A DNA stretch of 64,000 nucleotides from assembly GCF_007830435.1 (NCBI RefSeq), contig NZ_VLLC01000018.1, forward strand, positions 1 through 64,000. The letters run 5' to 3'. The translations under genes were made by a program, and so were the position numbers. Source of the stretch: Desulfobotulus alkaliphilus (GTDB lineage Bacteria; Desulfobacterota; Desulfobacteria; Desulfobacterales; ASO4-4). A model generated the notes under the pieces. That model had not been told where the DNA came from. It made no database searches and worked only from the letters and a program-made list of their open reading frames with translations. Shown here one piece after another: positions 8,972 through 17,353 of this stretch; the first letter of the stretch is position 1; the number at the start of each line of letters is the position of its first letter.

Positions 8972-9263
8972 TAACACGCTCCCGTTCTATGAATGGACGA
9001 AGTTCAGGACGCAGGGCTTTTTCCGTGACAAGATCAACGGAGACCCCCAGCAAATCCTCAAGAAAAAACTGAACCCCGAAATAACGCTCCGACGTTGCAG
9101 GGCCGTCAAAGGACACCATCACATCCACATCGCTTGTTGCGGATGATTCGTTCCTTGCCACAGAACCGAACAATGCCAGCCGGGTCACCCCGAAACGCTT
9201 TTCAAGGACAGGTTTACTGCGGATAAGAAGTGCAAGAATATGATCCTTTTCCATTCTTTTCAT
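8964..9263 (-). CDS. mntA: MntA-like nucleotidyltransferase antitoxin
   Basis: This 99-residue minimal nucleotidyltransferase has the motif LFGSVARNESSATSDVDVMV, that is GSx10DxD, the signature of MNT-fold AMPylators. In characterised HepT-MntA pairs it transfers AMP groups onto the HepT tyrosine. The order antitoxin first, toxin second with a short overlap (8964-8971) is the usual one. AGGAGG lies five bases before the ATG. The pair looks intact, unlike the two broken toxin-antitoxin loci elsewhere in the window. Confidence 0.87.
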   Translation of the reverse strand: MKRMEKDHILALLIRSKPVLEKRFGVTRLALFGSVARNESSATSDVDVMVSFDGPATSERYFGVQFFLEDLLGVSVDLVTEKALRPELRPFIERERVNV

Positions 9264-9284
9264 AGGGCCTCCTGTTTTTCTTTG

Positions 9285-10322
9285 CTACTTCTTTTCCGGC
9301 CTGCCCCCCAGCTGCCCGCAACCGGCCATCACTTCCCTGCCCCGGCTCCAGCGCTTTCGCACAAAAAGCCCCTTGTCATACAACAGGGCGCCAAAGCGGT
9401 GAATGTCTTGATCCTCTGTGGCGGGCCACCTGCCGCAGGTTCCGGGATTATAGGGAATAAGATTGATGCGCACCGGCAGGCCCGCTGCAAAATCCGCCAG
9501 CGCCATGGCATCTTCTCTGCTGTCATTCACACCCGGAATCAGCACATAGGCAAGGAGAATGGCCCCACCCGATGGCAGGGGATATTCCGCCAGCGTTTTT
9601 TTAAGCAAAGCCAGAGGAAAGGCCCGGTTTACGGGCATCAGCTCACTGCGCAGCTCATCGGTAGCGGCATTGAGGCTTAAGGAAAGATGCAAAGGCCCCA
9701 TGGATTTCATGGAAGCCAGTTTTTGGAGGCCCGGCACAAGGCCTACGGTGGAAAGGGTCTGCCGCCGTAAAGGAATGTTAAGCCCCCGCTGATCCGCAAG
9801 AATCTCCACGGCTTTCAGCACCGCATCCAGATTGTCCATGGGCTCTCCCATTCCCATATACACCACATTACGGACGGGCCGCTGCAGCTGATACCGGGCA
9901 GCCATCACCTGCAAAACAATCTCTTCGGGCTGTAAGTTGCGGATCAGCCCCATGGTGCCCGTTTCGCAGAAAGCACAGCCCATTCGGCAGCCCACCTGGG
10001 TGGAAAGGCAGAGGGTTTCATGGCTTTCCATGGTGAGAATCACGGATTCAATGCGTAACCCGTCATGCAGGGCAATGACAAACTTGAAGGAATCCCCAGT
10101 GCCTGCCGTTTCCACAATCCGGGCCTCGGGAATACCAAGGGTTTCCTGCACCACCAGTGCCAGTTTTTGAGATTTTTCAAAGGCCGGATGCAAGGCGAAG
10201 TCGGGGTTTCCCCGCCCCATGACCTCACGGTAAAGGGCCCTTGCATGGAAGGCACCCTTACCATGGCTGAGGCGCAGCCAGTTTTCCAGATCGGCGCAGG
10301 TCATGGAAAAAAGAGTATGCAT
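9285..10322 (-). CDS. rlmN: Radical SAM 23S rRNA (adenine-C2) methyltransferase, RlmN/Cfr family
   Basis: This is a 345-residue radical SAM enzyme. The cluster-binding motif is CRMGCAFC and a GMGEPMDN motif follows. The C-terminal GREVMAGCGQLGG holds the methylated catalytic cysteine of the RlmN/Cfr mechanism. RlmN methylates A2503 of 23S rRNA (and A37 of some tRNAs). The residue after the third cluster cysteine is Glu (FCETG) rather than the usual Ala (FCATG), so this is a divergent branch; a Cfr-like specificity cannot be ruled out. It starts six bases after the small upstream gene, probably as an operon. Confidence 0.87.
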   Translation of the reverse strand: MHTLFSMTCADLENWLRLSHGKGAFHARALYREVMGRGNPDFALHPAFEKSQKLALVVQETLGIPEARIVETAGTGDSFKFVIALHDGLRIESVILTMESHETLCLSTQVGCRMGCAFCETGTMGLIRNLQPEEIVLQVMAARYQLQRPVRNVVYMGMGEPMDNLDAVLKAVEILADQRGLNIPLRRQTLSTVGLVPGLQKLASMKSMGPLHLSLSLNAATDELRSELMPVNRAFPLALLKKTLAEYPLPSGGAILLAYVLIPGVNDSREDAMALADFAAGLPVRINLIPYNPGTCGRWPATEDQDIHRFGALLYDKGLFVRKRWSRGREVMAGCGQLGGRPEKK

Positions 10323-10328
10323 GGGCTC

Positions 10329-10655
10329 TCAGGCCTTTTGCTCTTCCAGAAAATCCACGATCACACGGGTCAGAAACTCGGTGGCATCCATTTCCGTTCT
10401 TTCCGCAAGCTCCCTTGCCCCGTGCCAGAGACGCTTTTCAAGGGGAAAATGCACATAACGGAGTGCTTCTTCCTCGCTCATGCCCGCGGCTGCCCTTGCC
10501 CGACAGGGAATGGCTGCGGTTTTTTTGGGATCGGTTTTCTTGGCATAGGCATTGAGCACAAAATCCACCATATCATCAAGGTCCAGCCCGAAATTGGCCG
10601 AACGCTTCTGATACCACTTCACAAGATCTTCATTCAGATTCAGGGTTACTTCCAT
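10329..10655 (-). CDS. Small hypothetical protein, possible ribbon-helix-helix fold
   Basis: This is a 108-residue protein. The N-terminus MEVTLNLNEDLVKWYQKRSA (short strand then helix) resembles Arc/CopG ribbon-helix-helix DNA-binding proteins. The rest is charged and helical, ending LTRVIVDFLEEQKA. A TTG start nine codons upstream is open, but the ATG at 10655 follows GGAGAG and fits a compact fold. It lies six bases before rlmN on the same strand, so co-expression is likely. No closer family was recognised. Confidence 0.65.
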   Translation of the reverse strand: MEVTLNLNEDLVKWYQKRSANFGLDLDDMVDFVLNAYAKKTDPKKTAAIPCRARAAAGMSEEEALRYVHFPLEKRLWHGARELAERTEMDATEFLTRVIVDFLEEQKA

Positions 10656-10684
10656 ATGCGCTAACTCTCCATGGTTTTTCAAAG

Positions 10685-10723
10685 GTAATAACTCAGCAAA
10701 TCACTGCCAGTTTTGCACTGTTT
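10685..10723. repeat. Possible decayed end of another family 1 element
   Basis: The stretch beginning GTAATAACTCAGCAAA closely resembles the left end of the element at 20014 (GTAATTATTCAGCAAAG). It abuts the target duplication of the intact copy at 10732, so it may be a relic end from an older insertion at the same site. No second end was found. Confidence 0.35.
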
Positions 10724-11086
10724 AAAAAATCGTAAGTATTCAGCACAGTTTATTCCGAACTGCCAATGCTGTAGTTGCAGCAGCGTCTTACTGCTGCAAG
10801 GCTCCGTGGCTATTTGCAAGTGACATTGCAATCGTTTCGGATCAGAGCTTTGCAGGCCTGTGCGAAAGAAGCGGCAAACTGTCTGAGCCGCCACAAAGGC
10901 AGCGTACCAAAGCCTGCCATGGTAATCAAAAAACTCATCCTGCCTGTGGCGGGGAGTTTTTGCCGCTTCCGCACAGGGCAAGAAGCTCCCGAATAAGATT
11001 GCGTCACAGGCAAATAGCCTGGGGCCTGTGCATCTGCCTTGCAGATATGATACCTGAAAAACTGTGCTGAACAGCTACAAAAAATC
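10724..11086. mobile_element. IS66-like MITE (family 1), copy A, with 8-bp target duplication
   Basis: The 347-bp element runs from 10732 to 11078. It is flanked by a perfect 8-bp direct repeat AAAAAATC at 10724-10731 and 11079-11086. Its inverted ends read GTAAGTATTCAGCACAGTTT from the left and GTAGCTGTTCAGCACAGTTT from the right. Ends starting GTA(A) with 8-bp duplications are what I recall for the IS66 family. There is no transposase frame. The interior (10808-11019) is one long imperfect palindrome whose outer arms are GGCTATTTGCAAGTGAC and GTCACAGGCAAATAGCC. It ends eight bases from the ubiD-like stop codon. Copy B lies inverted at 20014-20425. Confidence 0.88.
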
Positions 11087-11093
11087 TTTATTC

Positions 11094-12917
11094 TCAGACC
11101 AGACCATACAGAGGTCCACCCTTTGCGGCCAGCGCATCCACCCTTTTTTCAATGGCAGGATCCGTTTCCAGCCCCGGTGCGTGGTGCCCCTTGATACGGG
11201 CATCAATGAGCAGGGGCCCCGTACAGCCCCAGTGCTTGTTGTGGATAAAACTGCCTCCGCCGTGAACATCCTTTGCAGGATCACTCCGGGTGAAGGTGAC
11301 CCACAGCCAGTTTGCCTCCCGTCTGGCCACAAAATCCGCATCATCCACCAGAAGGATCAGGGGAAAGGCTTCCCTGAATTCCGAATCCGTACCCAAAAAA
11401 ACCGCCAGTTCTTCAGCGTCCCATGGTAAAGAACCAACGGAAACCCCACCGGATACGGCCAGAATGCCCGGCATCACAAGGGCCGCCCGGTCAAGGCCAG
11501 AGGGCAGGGAAAAACCATCGGGCAGCCTTGTTCCCAGCCGCCTTCGCACGGGACCACAGGCCGCCACCACCAGCTTGGAACCCTGATTGACCCCGTCTCC
11601 GGAATAATCCAGCGTGTCCATGGTGGTCCGGGTATGAAAATGAAGATCCCTTGACCAGTCCACCCTTTCCAGTACATGGGCAAAAAAAGAGGGAATATTG
11701 TGAATGTCCAGATTCGGCGCATCTTCTTTTGCCACAATGAAAAGATACTTGGCAAGGGAGCAGTGGCCAAAACCAAGGATGGCCGAAGCCTGAGTCAGCA
11801 GTTCCATGGGCCTCGGGGTCCGGGGTTCAAAACGTTCATGGCCTATGGCCAGCAGCAGGGGGTGCACACCTGCGGCATCCACGGCATGGACGGCTGCCAC
11901 GCCGGGCAGGGAAACGGGCACCATGGGAGCTGTGATATCATGGATAAGCTGACCGAAAACCGTATCTTCCGCAGGCGGTCTGCCCACCACCGTAAAGGGC
12001 CAGATGGCATTTTTTCTATGGAATACCCGCACATCCTCCAGATAGGGAAAGTCATGGACCAGACTGTAGTATCCCAGATGATCCCCAAAGGGGCCTTCGG
12101 GCTTCTTTCCTTGGGCCACGTAGCCTGTGATACAGAAATCCGCATCCAGACTGATAATATGGTCTCCCCTGCGGGCATAGCGGAAATTGCGTCCTCCCAG
12201 AGCACCGGCAAAGACCAGCTCCGAAAGACCTTCGGGAAGGGGCATGACCGCAGCCAGGGTATGAGCCGGAGGTCCGCCCGCAAAAATACTCACGGGCAAC
12301 CGTTTACCCATGGCAGCGGCTTTGGTGTGGTGGATGCCAATATCCCGGCGGATCTGATAATGAAGACCTACCTCCTCATCCTGAATATAGTCATTTCCGG
12401 AAAGCTGTACCCTGTACATGCCAAGGTTGGTGGAAAAAATCCCCGGCTTTTCGGGATCTTCACTTAAAACCTGAGGCAAAAGCACAAAGGGACCGCCATC
12501 TTCAGGCCAGCATCGCACGGCGGGCAGGCTGGATACACGGGTTTCACAGGCTAAAACAGGCCCTGTTTTTTTCCGTATGGGAAGGGAGGCTCCAAGGCTT
12601 TGCGGCAGGGAAAGGAGACGGGATGGCCGCTTCAAAAAAATGGCTGGGTCTGCCTTGGCTTCCACCAGCGTACGGACCGCAGCAAGGGTATCCCTGAATA
12701 AAAAACGGGCCCTTTCAAGGGTGCCGAAAAGATTGGAAACCGCAGGAAAGGGCGAGCCCTTCACCCTTTCATAAAAGATGGCCGGTCCTCCGGCTTCCTG
12801 TACCCTGCGGTGGATGGCCGCCATTTCAAGATCCGGGTCCACCTCCTCACGGATGCGGACCAGATCCCTTTGCTTTTCAAGATCCCTCACAGCCCCTTCA
12901 AGGCTTGCATATCTCAT
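11094..12917 (-). CDS. UbiD-family prenylated-FMN decarboxylase (menaquinone-type length)
   Basis: This 607-residue member of the UbiD family performs non-oxidative (de)carboxylation of aromatic or alpha,beta-unsaturated acids with prenylated FMN. The conserved EGPFGDH stretch, which carries a catalytic Glu region, is present. Its length, about 100 residues longer than E. coli UbiD, matches the 600-residue type annotated as menaquinone-biosynthesis decarboxylase in epsilon- and deltaproteobacteria, so a futalosine-pathway role is plausible but not proved. The start overlaps the stop of the PNPOx-like gene (ATGA), showing translational coupling. No UbiX-type prenyltransferase is in the window. 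A MITE sits just beyond its stop. Confidence 0.85.
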   Translation of the reverse strand: MRYASLEGAVRDLEKQRDLVRIREEVDPDLEMAAIHRRVQEAGGPAIFYERVKGSPFPAVSNLFGTLERARFLFRDTLAAVRTLVEAKADPAIFLKRPSRLLSLPQSLGASLPIRKKTGPVLACETRVSSLPAVRCWPEDGGPFVLLPQVLSEDPEKPGIFSTNLGMYRVQLSGNDYIQDEEVGLHYQIRRDIGIHHTKAAAMGKRLPVSIFAGGPPAHTLAAVMPLPEGLSELVFAGALGGRNFRYARRGDHIISLDADFCITGYVAQGKKPEGPFGDHLGYYSLVHDFPYLEDVRVFHRKNAIWPFTVVGRPPAEDTVFGQLIHDITAPMVPVSLPGVAAVHAVDAAGVHPLLLAIGHERFEPRTPRPMELLTQASAILGFGHCSLAKYLFIVAKEDAPNLDIHNIPSFFAHVLERVDWSRDLHFHTRTTMDTLDYSGDGVNQGSKLVVAACGPVRRRLGTRLPDGFSLPSGLDRAALVMPGILAVSGGVSVGSLPWDAEELAVFLGTDSEFREAFPLILLVDDADFVARREANWLWVTFTRSDPAKDVHGGGSFIHNKHWGCTGPLLIDARIKGHHAPGLETDPAIEKRVDALAAKGGPLYGLV

Positions 12918-13417
12918 GGGTTTTTCCCTTCTTTCATCTCAACCTTCTCCCTGAAACCAAAACCCAGCCGGTTATCGCCATAAAGAACATGCTCCGGTAT
13001 GAAACAAAAAAAGCGGTTCCCGAAACGTTCACCAAACTGCAGGGGATCATACATGCCCGCACCGGCCATTTCCCGTATAAAGGAAAATTTTCTTAAATAT
13101 TTGGCAAAGGCCGTTGCCGATCCGCTGCCACCGGGCCGGATACTTCCTGCCATTTGCAGGCCCCTGATTTTTTGCCAGTGACCTCCGTCATAATATACAC
13201 TTGCCGAGGCCCGGTTTCCATCAAGGATATGCCGGGATCCGGGAGAGGAAAAAAACCAGAAGGCCCCCCTGTAAAACACATAATAAACGGGCGCTGCCCA
13301 CGGACCTTCGGGGCCGGAGGTCGCAAGGGTCATGACCTGGGAATCTCTGGCAAGCTCCCTTGCAGATCCGTTAAGATCTTCCTGTGACACCTCTTTTTTT
13401 TTCTTTGGAAGCACCAT
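12914..13417 (-). CDS. PNPOx-like split-barrel flavin-binding protein
   Basis: This 167-residue protein belongs to the pyridoxamine-5'-phosphate-oxidase-like split barrel group: VMTLATSGPEGPWAAPVYYV near residue 28, then FWFFSSPGSRHILDGN and ASASVYYDGGHWQKIRGLQM. Such proteins bind FMN, F420 or heme. It is the first gene of an operon with the UbiD homologue (4-base ATGA overlap), so it may supply or protect a reduced flavin, but that is inference. AGGAG lies four bases upstream of the ATG. Lysines crowd the first ten residues and no export signal is present. Confidence 0.78.
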   Translation of the reverse strand: MVLPKKKKEVSQEDLNGSARELARDSQVMTLATSGPEGPWAAPVYYVFYRGAFWFFSSPGSRHILDGNRASASVYYDGGHWQKIRGLQMAGSIRPGGSGSATAFAKYLRKFSFIREMAGAGMYDPLQFGERFGNRFFCFIPEHVLYGDNRLGFGFREKVEMKEGKNP

Positions 13418-13446
13418 GGGACTCCTGACCCTGACCTTGGTCCAAT

Positions 13447-13480
13447 TAAAAAAGGACGGCCCATAAGACCGCCCCTTTTC
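13447..13480 (-). terminator. Rho-independent terminator behind pyc
   Basis: On the minus strand the arms GGGCGGTC and GGCCGTCC (8 bp with two G-U pairs) enclose a five-base loop and are followed by six Ts. It lies about 35 bases after the pyruvate carboxylase stop and separates that transcript from the PNPOx-ubiD operon. Confidence 0.72.
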
Positions 13481-13508
13481 ATTGCATACGTGGAACAGAT
13501 GTCAAGAT

Positions 13509-16500
13509 CTAACCCTGTTTTTTACCGCAGGAGGGGCAGAAAACAAAATCTTCCTGAACAGGCGCACCGCAGTCTTTACAGCGGTTGGCGGAGACCGGCT
13601 CCAGCTCCACCAGAAGCTCGCCGTCTTTCACGGGAACCATTTTCCTGTCCACCTGATACCGGGCAGACTTCAGCACCCGCTTCACCCGGCCATCCACAGC
13701 AGAAAGCACGGCTTTTTCCTGCTTCATGATGGAAATGTTGAACACTTCCTCACCGGCCTTCACCATATCCCCCACATTCACATGGGTCACCCAGAGGTCG
13801 CCGTTGGAAGGCGATGCAATGTGGTAGGGATTATCGGAATCCGCCATTTCCATACCTGCAGTGCCCCCCCTCAGGGGTTCAGCCACCTTGACCACATGGG
13901 TCATGATTTCCGAATCCAGATGATAGCGAACCACAACATTGCCGTCCTCATCGGGCAGGGAAAGGTCCAGAATGGTCATCTCATGGGGCATGCCCCGGCC
14001 ATCTTTAAAGGAACAGGAACTGCCCTTTTCAATGCCTTCAAACCAGACATCCAGAGGCAGATGGTTGGGATCTCCGTATTTCTCCTGGAAACGGATGGTC
14101 TTCAGGGCATCTCCGGGGTGGTTCAGGTAAAGGACCAGCTCTTCCTTTGTGGGTTCCCGGTTCAAAGCCTTTGCCAGCGCCTCTTTTTCCAGATCCATAT
14201 CCATGGGCTCCAGATGCTTCAGGGGAGAATCTTCCGTGCGCTTTTCCATGGACTTTTTATAATCCGGACCAAAGGCGGATTCATACACCCATTCCGGCGG
14301 GAAACCTAAGGGGAGTTTGCCAAATTTACCCAGAATCAGATCCCGGAAAGCGTCATTGGCCTCCTGATAAATCTCAAGCCTTGCCTTTTTCATTTCATCG
14401 GACAGGGCTTCTTCGGGGGTGTTCACAACGGTTTCCAGAACATCAAGGAGCTTACGCACATTCTTTTCTCCGCCCCGCTTGTAGGCACCGGTTACGGAAA
14501 GAAAAGCCGTGTTCCATGTAATCTGGGAACCGGGTGTTACATCGTGGTAACGGACAATCTGACGGATACCCGCCAGATATTTCAGCATATAGGGAAGCAG
14601 ATGAATGTAGCCCTGCTTCATGGCCCCTTCCTGGGAAGAGCTGGTGGCCCCTCCGGGCATGCCATGCTGCACCACCTCATAATCCACACCCTGAAAATAG
14701 GGGGCCGTGTAACGGTCGTAGTAGGGCATGATCTGCTTCAAAACAAAGCCCGCATCCCGTACCCTTTCCTTGTCCAGACAGATCTCAAGGCCGTGTTCTT
14801 CTTCAATGAGGGCCGCCGTTGCAAGGGCATCCCCCTGACCGTACCAGCGGACCGATGCGCCAATGGCCACATCGAGAATGTGACACCCGGCTGCGGCTGC
14901 CGCAGAAAGGGCAGGAGAGAAAAGTCCGTCCGTGCAGTGGCGGTGATAATGGAGCACCAGATCCGGATATTTTACCCTGAGCCTTTTTACCAGATCCCGG
15001 ATCATGGCTGGCGGGCAGACCCCTGCCATATCCTTTAAACCCAGAATGATGATGCGGCTGGCTTCTTCAAGGGACACACCGGCCACATCGGCCACCATGG
15101 CAAGGATCTCTTCGGTCACCCCAAGGTAGTGGTCCGCATCAAAACCCCTGGCATGGCTCATGGAAATGGCGGGCTGGAAAATCTTGTATTTTTTAGGCAG
15201 CACCACTTCCGCAAAGGGCCGCATGTTTTCGATGTGGTTCAAAAAGTCAAAGCAGCGGATGACATCATAATTCTCACAGATCATCTCGCCTGTGGTCTGC
15301 ATGAGATTTTTGGGCTGGGGTTTATAGCCCAGCACGTTGGTGGAACGGATCAGAATCTGCTTCAGAGTGTCCGGCGCAAAATCATTCCACTCATCGGCTT
15401 CCTTAAAGGGATAGGTCATGTTCCCCAGCATGGCCACATGGAAGTGGGCACCGCCGCCGTTTTCAAGGGAAAAGAAACCACATTTATCCAGAATGGGTCC
15501 GATGAGGCGGTCTTCGGCCAGACGGAAACGGTTTCCGGAGTTGGACTGGGTCTGATCCCTGCATGTGGTGTCCGTAAAAAATACCTTCCCGGCAGTTCTC
15601 ACATAATCAAGGATGCTCTCCCGGCTCTGGCCCCTTCTCAGGGGAACATGGGCAACAACATCCCTTTCCGGTGTGAAGGGAATAACCGGTGTGCAGGGAC
15701 CAAGGCGCTTATCATGGAGCCCGCGGTACTTATCAAGGGAAAGGTACTCATTGTACCCCTTGGCGGAAATTTCTGCGATCAGACGGGAAAGCCGCAGGGC
15801 TTCGGGCTGCTGATCCACATAATCAAAAAGATCCGGGTTTTTCTGTACAAATTTGGTGTCATAATTGCCGGAAATGAATTCTTCCCGCTCCAGCACAACC
15901 TTATAAAAGGGAATGGTGGTTTTAACACCTGAAATCATGCACTCTTTCAAGGCCCTGCGCATCTGTTCCACATTCTTGGACCAGGAGTCTGCATAGGCAA
16001 TGAGCAGAGAAGCGGCGGAATCATACTGGGAAGGAAATTCATAGCCCGCTGTAATGCAGGAATCGATACGGATACCCTGACCTCCGGGGGAGGTGTAACG
16101 GGTGATGCGGCCCGCATTGGGAGAAAAACCTTTTTTGGGATCCTCACAGTTGATGCGTACCTGCATGGCATGCTGATGGGGCTTTGTTCTTTCTTCATTG
16201 AAACGCAGGGCGCAGCCATAGGCAATGGCAATCTGTTCTTCCACCAGATCCACCCCATAGCGGCATTCCGTAATACCATGCTCCACCTGAAGGCGGGTAT
16301 TGGCCTCAATCAGGTAGGGATTGCCCTCCATGTCCACAAGAAATTCCACCGTGGCCAGGGAATAATAATCCACGGACTTCACCAGCCGGATGGCATATTC
16401 CTTGAGGCGTGCCCGCAGTTCTTCGGTCATTTTCGGCCAGGGAGAGGGCGAGATTTCAATGAGTTTCTGATGATTGCGCTGTACCGTGCAGTCCCGCTCA

Positions 16501-17225
16501 TCAAAGGCAAAGACATTGCCGTATTTATCCGCAATGACCTGAATTTCTATGTGACGAACTTCAGGAAGCAGTCTTTCCACAAAAAGTCTGGGGTTACCAA
16601 AGCTGGCCTCGGCCAGAGCGGAAGCCTTCACAAAACTGGATTCAAGGTCTGCATCAGAGTAGACCTCATAAATCCCTCTGCCTCCACCACCGCCTTCGGC
16701 CTTAAGCATGATGGGAAAACCCAGTTCATGGGCTATTTTTCTGGCTTCAGGAATCCCTACGGCCCCTTCGGAACCGGGCACCACAGGCACCCCCACCTTC
16801 TGGGCCAGCGCCCGCACGGCCACCTTGTTGCCCAGCTCATGCATGGCCTTCTGGGGAGGTCCAATGAAAATGATTCCCGCCTCCTCACATTTGGCAGGAA
16901 AGGAATCATCTTCCGCACCAAAGCCCCATCCCGGATGGATGGCTTCAATGCCTTCTTCTTTGGCTTTTTTTACAATACGGTCCAGGTCCAGATAGGCTGT
17001 GGGATTTTCGCCCAGCAGCATCAGTTTTCTTGCACCGATGGCTGCGGGAGAGGTTTTATCAATGTCCGTTGCCGTTATGCAGGCCGTTGCTCCAAGCTCT
17101 GTGACAGCCCTGGCAATTCTGCGGGCAGGAATACCCCGGTTGGCAATGAGAATGCGGACATCATTGCCCGACTCCCGCCTTCTGCGGATTTCTGAACGGA
17201 ACTCTTCAAAGGTTTGTGCACCCAT
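13509..17225 (-). CDS. pyc: Pyruvate carboxylase, single chain, with C-terminal zinc ribbon
   Basis: This 1238-residue biotin enzyme makes oxaloacetate from pyruvate, bicarbonate and ATP. Domains in order: biotin carboxylase (about 20-480; ATP-grasp loop KAEGGGGGRGI, LIEANTRLQVEHG), carboxyltransferase (about 560-860; FTDTTCRDQTQSN, the carbamylated-lysine motif LGLKDMAG, metal-binding HYHRH), and a biotinyl domain with SIMKQEK (lysine about 1168). The carboxyltransferase motifs depart from the usual DTTxRDAHQSL and HTHDTSG, so it belongs to a divergent branch. The last 23 residues form a C-x2-C...C-x2-C zinc ribbon (CKDCG, CPSCG), which standard pyruvate carboxylases lack. The biotin ligase gene lies just upstream on the same strand, and a terminator follows. 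Confidence 0.87.
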   Translation of the reverse strand: MGAQTFEEFRSEIRRRRESGNDVRILIANRGIPARRIARAVTELGATACITATDIDKTSPAAIGARKLMLLGENPTAYLDLDRIVKKAKEEGIEAIHPGWGFGAEDDSFPAKCEEAGIIFIGPPQKAMHELGNKVAVRALAQKVGVPVVPGSEGAVGIPEARKIAHELGFPIMLKAEGGGGGRGIYEVYSDADLESSFVKASALAEASFGNPRLFVERLLPEVRHIEIQVIADKYGNVFAFDERDCTVQRNHQKLIEISPSPWPKMTEELRARLKEYAIRLVKSVDYYSLATVEFLVDMEGNPYLIEANTRLQVEHGITECRYGVDLVEEQIAIAYGCALRFNEERTKPHQHAMQVRINCEDPKKGFSPNAGRITRYTSPGGQGIRIDSCITAGYEFPSQYDSAASLLIAYADSWSKNVEQMRRALKECMISGVKTTIPFYKVVLEREEFISGNYDTKFVQKNPDLFDYVDQQPEALRLSRLIAEISAKGYNEYLSLDKYRGLHDKRLGPCTPVIPFTPERDVVAHVPLRRGQSRESILDYVRTAGKVFFTDTTCRDQTQSNSGNRFRLAEDRLIGPILDKCGFFSLENGGGAHFHVAMLGNMTYPFKEADEWNDFAPDTLKQILIRSTNVLGYKPQPKNLMQTTGEMICENYDVIRCFDFLNHIENMRPFAEVVLPKKYKIFQPAISMSHARGFDADHYLGVTEEILAMVADVAGVSLEEASRIIILGLKDMAGVCPPAMIRDLVKRLRVKYPDLVLHYHRHCTDGLFSPALSAAAAAGCHILDVAIGASVRWYGQGDALATAALIEEEHGLEICLDKERVRDAGFVLKQIMPYYDRYTAPYFQGVDYEVVQHGMPGGATSSSQEGAMKQGYIHLLPYMLKYLAGIRQIVRYHDVTPGSQITWNTAFLSVTGAYKRGGEKNVRKLLDVLETVVNTPEEALSDEMKKARLEIYQEANDAFRDLILGKFGKLPLGFPPEWVYESAFGPDYKKSMEKRTEDSPLKHLEPMDMDLEKEALAKALNREPTKEELVLYLNHPGDALKTIRFQEKYGDPNHLPLDVWFEGIEKGSSCSFKDGRGMPHEMTILDLSLPDEDGNVVVRYHLDSEIMTHVVKVAEPLRGGTAGMEMADSDNPYHIASPSNGDLWVTHVNVGDMVKAGEEVFNISIMKQEKAVLSAVDGRVKRVLKSARYQVDRKMVPVKDGELLVELEPVSANRCKDCGAPVQEDFVFCPSCGKKQG

Positions 17226-17353
17226 GTCTGTTTCCTTTTCTGGCCTTATTTTAAATTTATGGATAATGGTCAGATTTAAAACGCCCCTGAACCGGTTCCC
17301 AAGAACCTGCCAAAGCTAAAAATATTCTTCAGGGTTTTTAAATCCAACATAAA

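Noticed and set aside
11676-12467. 263-codon frame opposite the ubiD-like gene
   Set aside because: It is a shadow of a conserved UbiD coding sequence, without a start signal.
16170-17195. 341-codon frame opposite the biotin carboxylase part of pyc
   Set aside because: It is antisense to well conserved ATP-grasp motifs, has no ribosome site and no family pattern.
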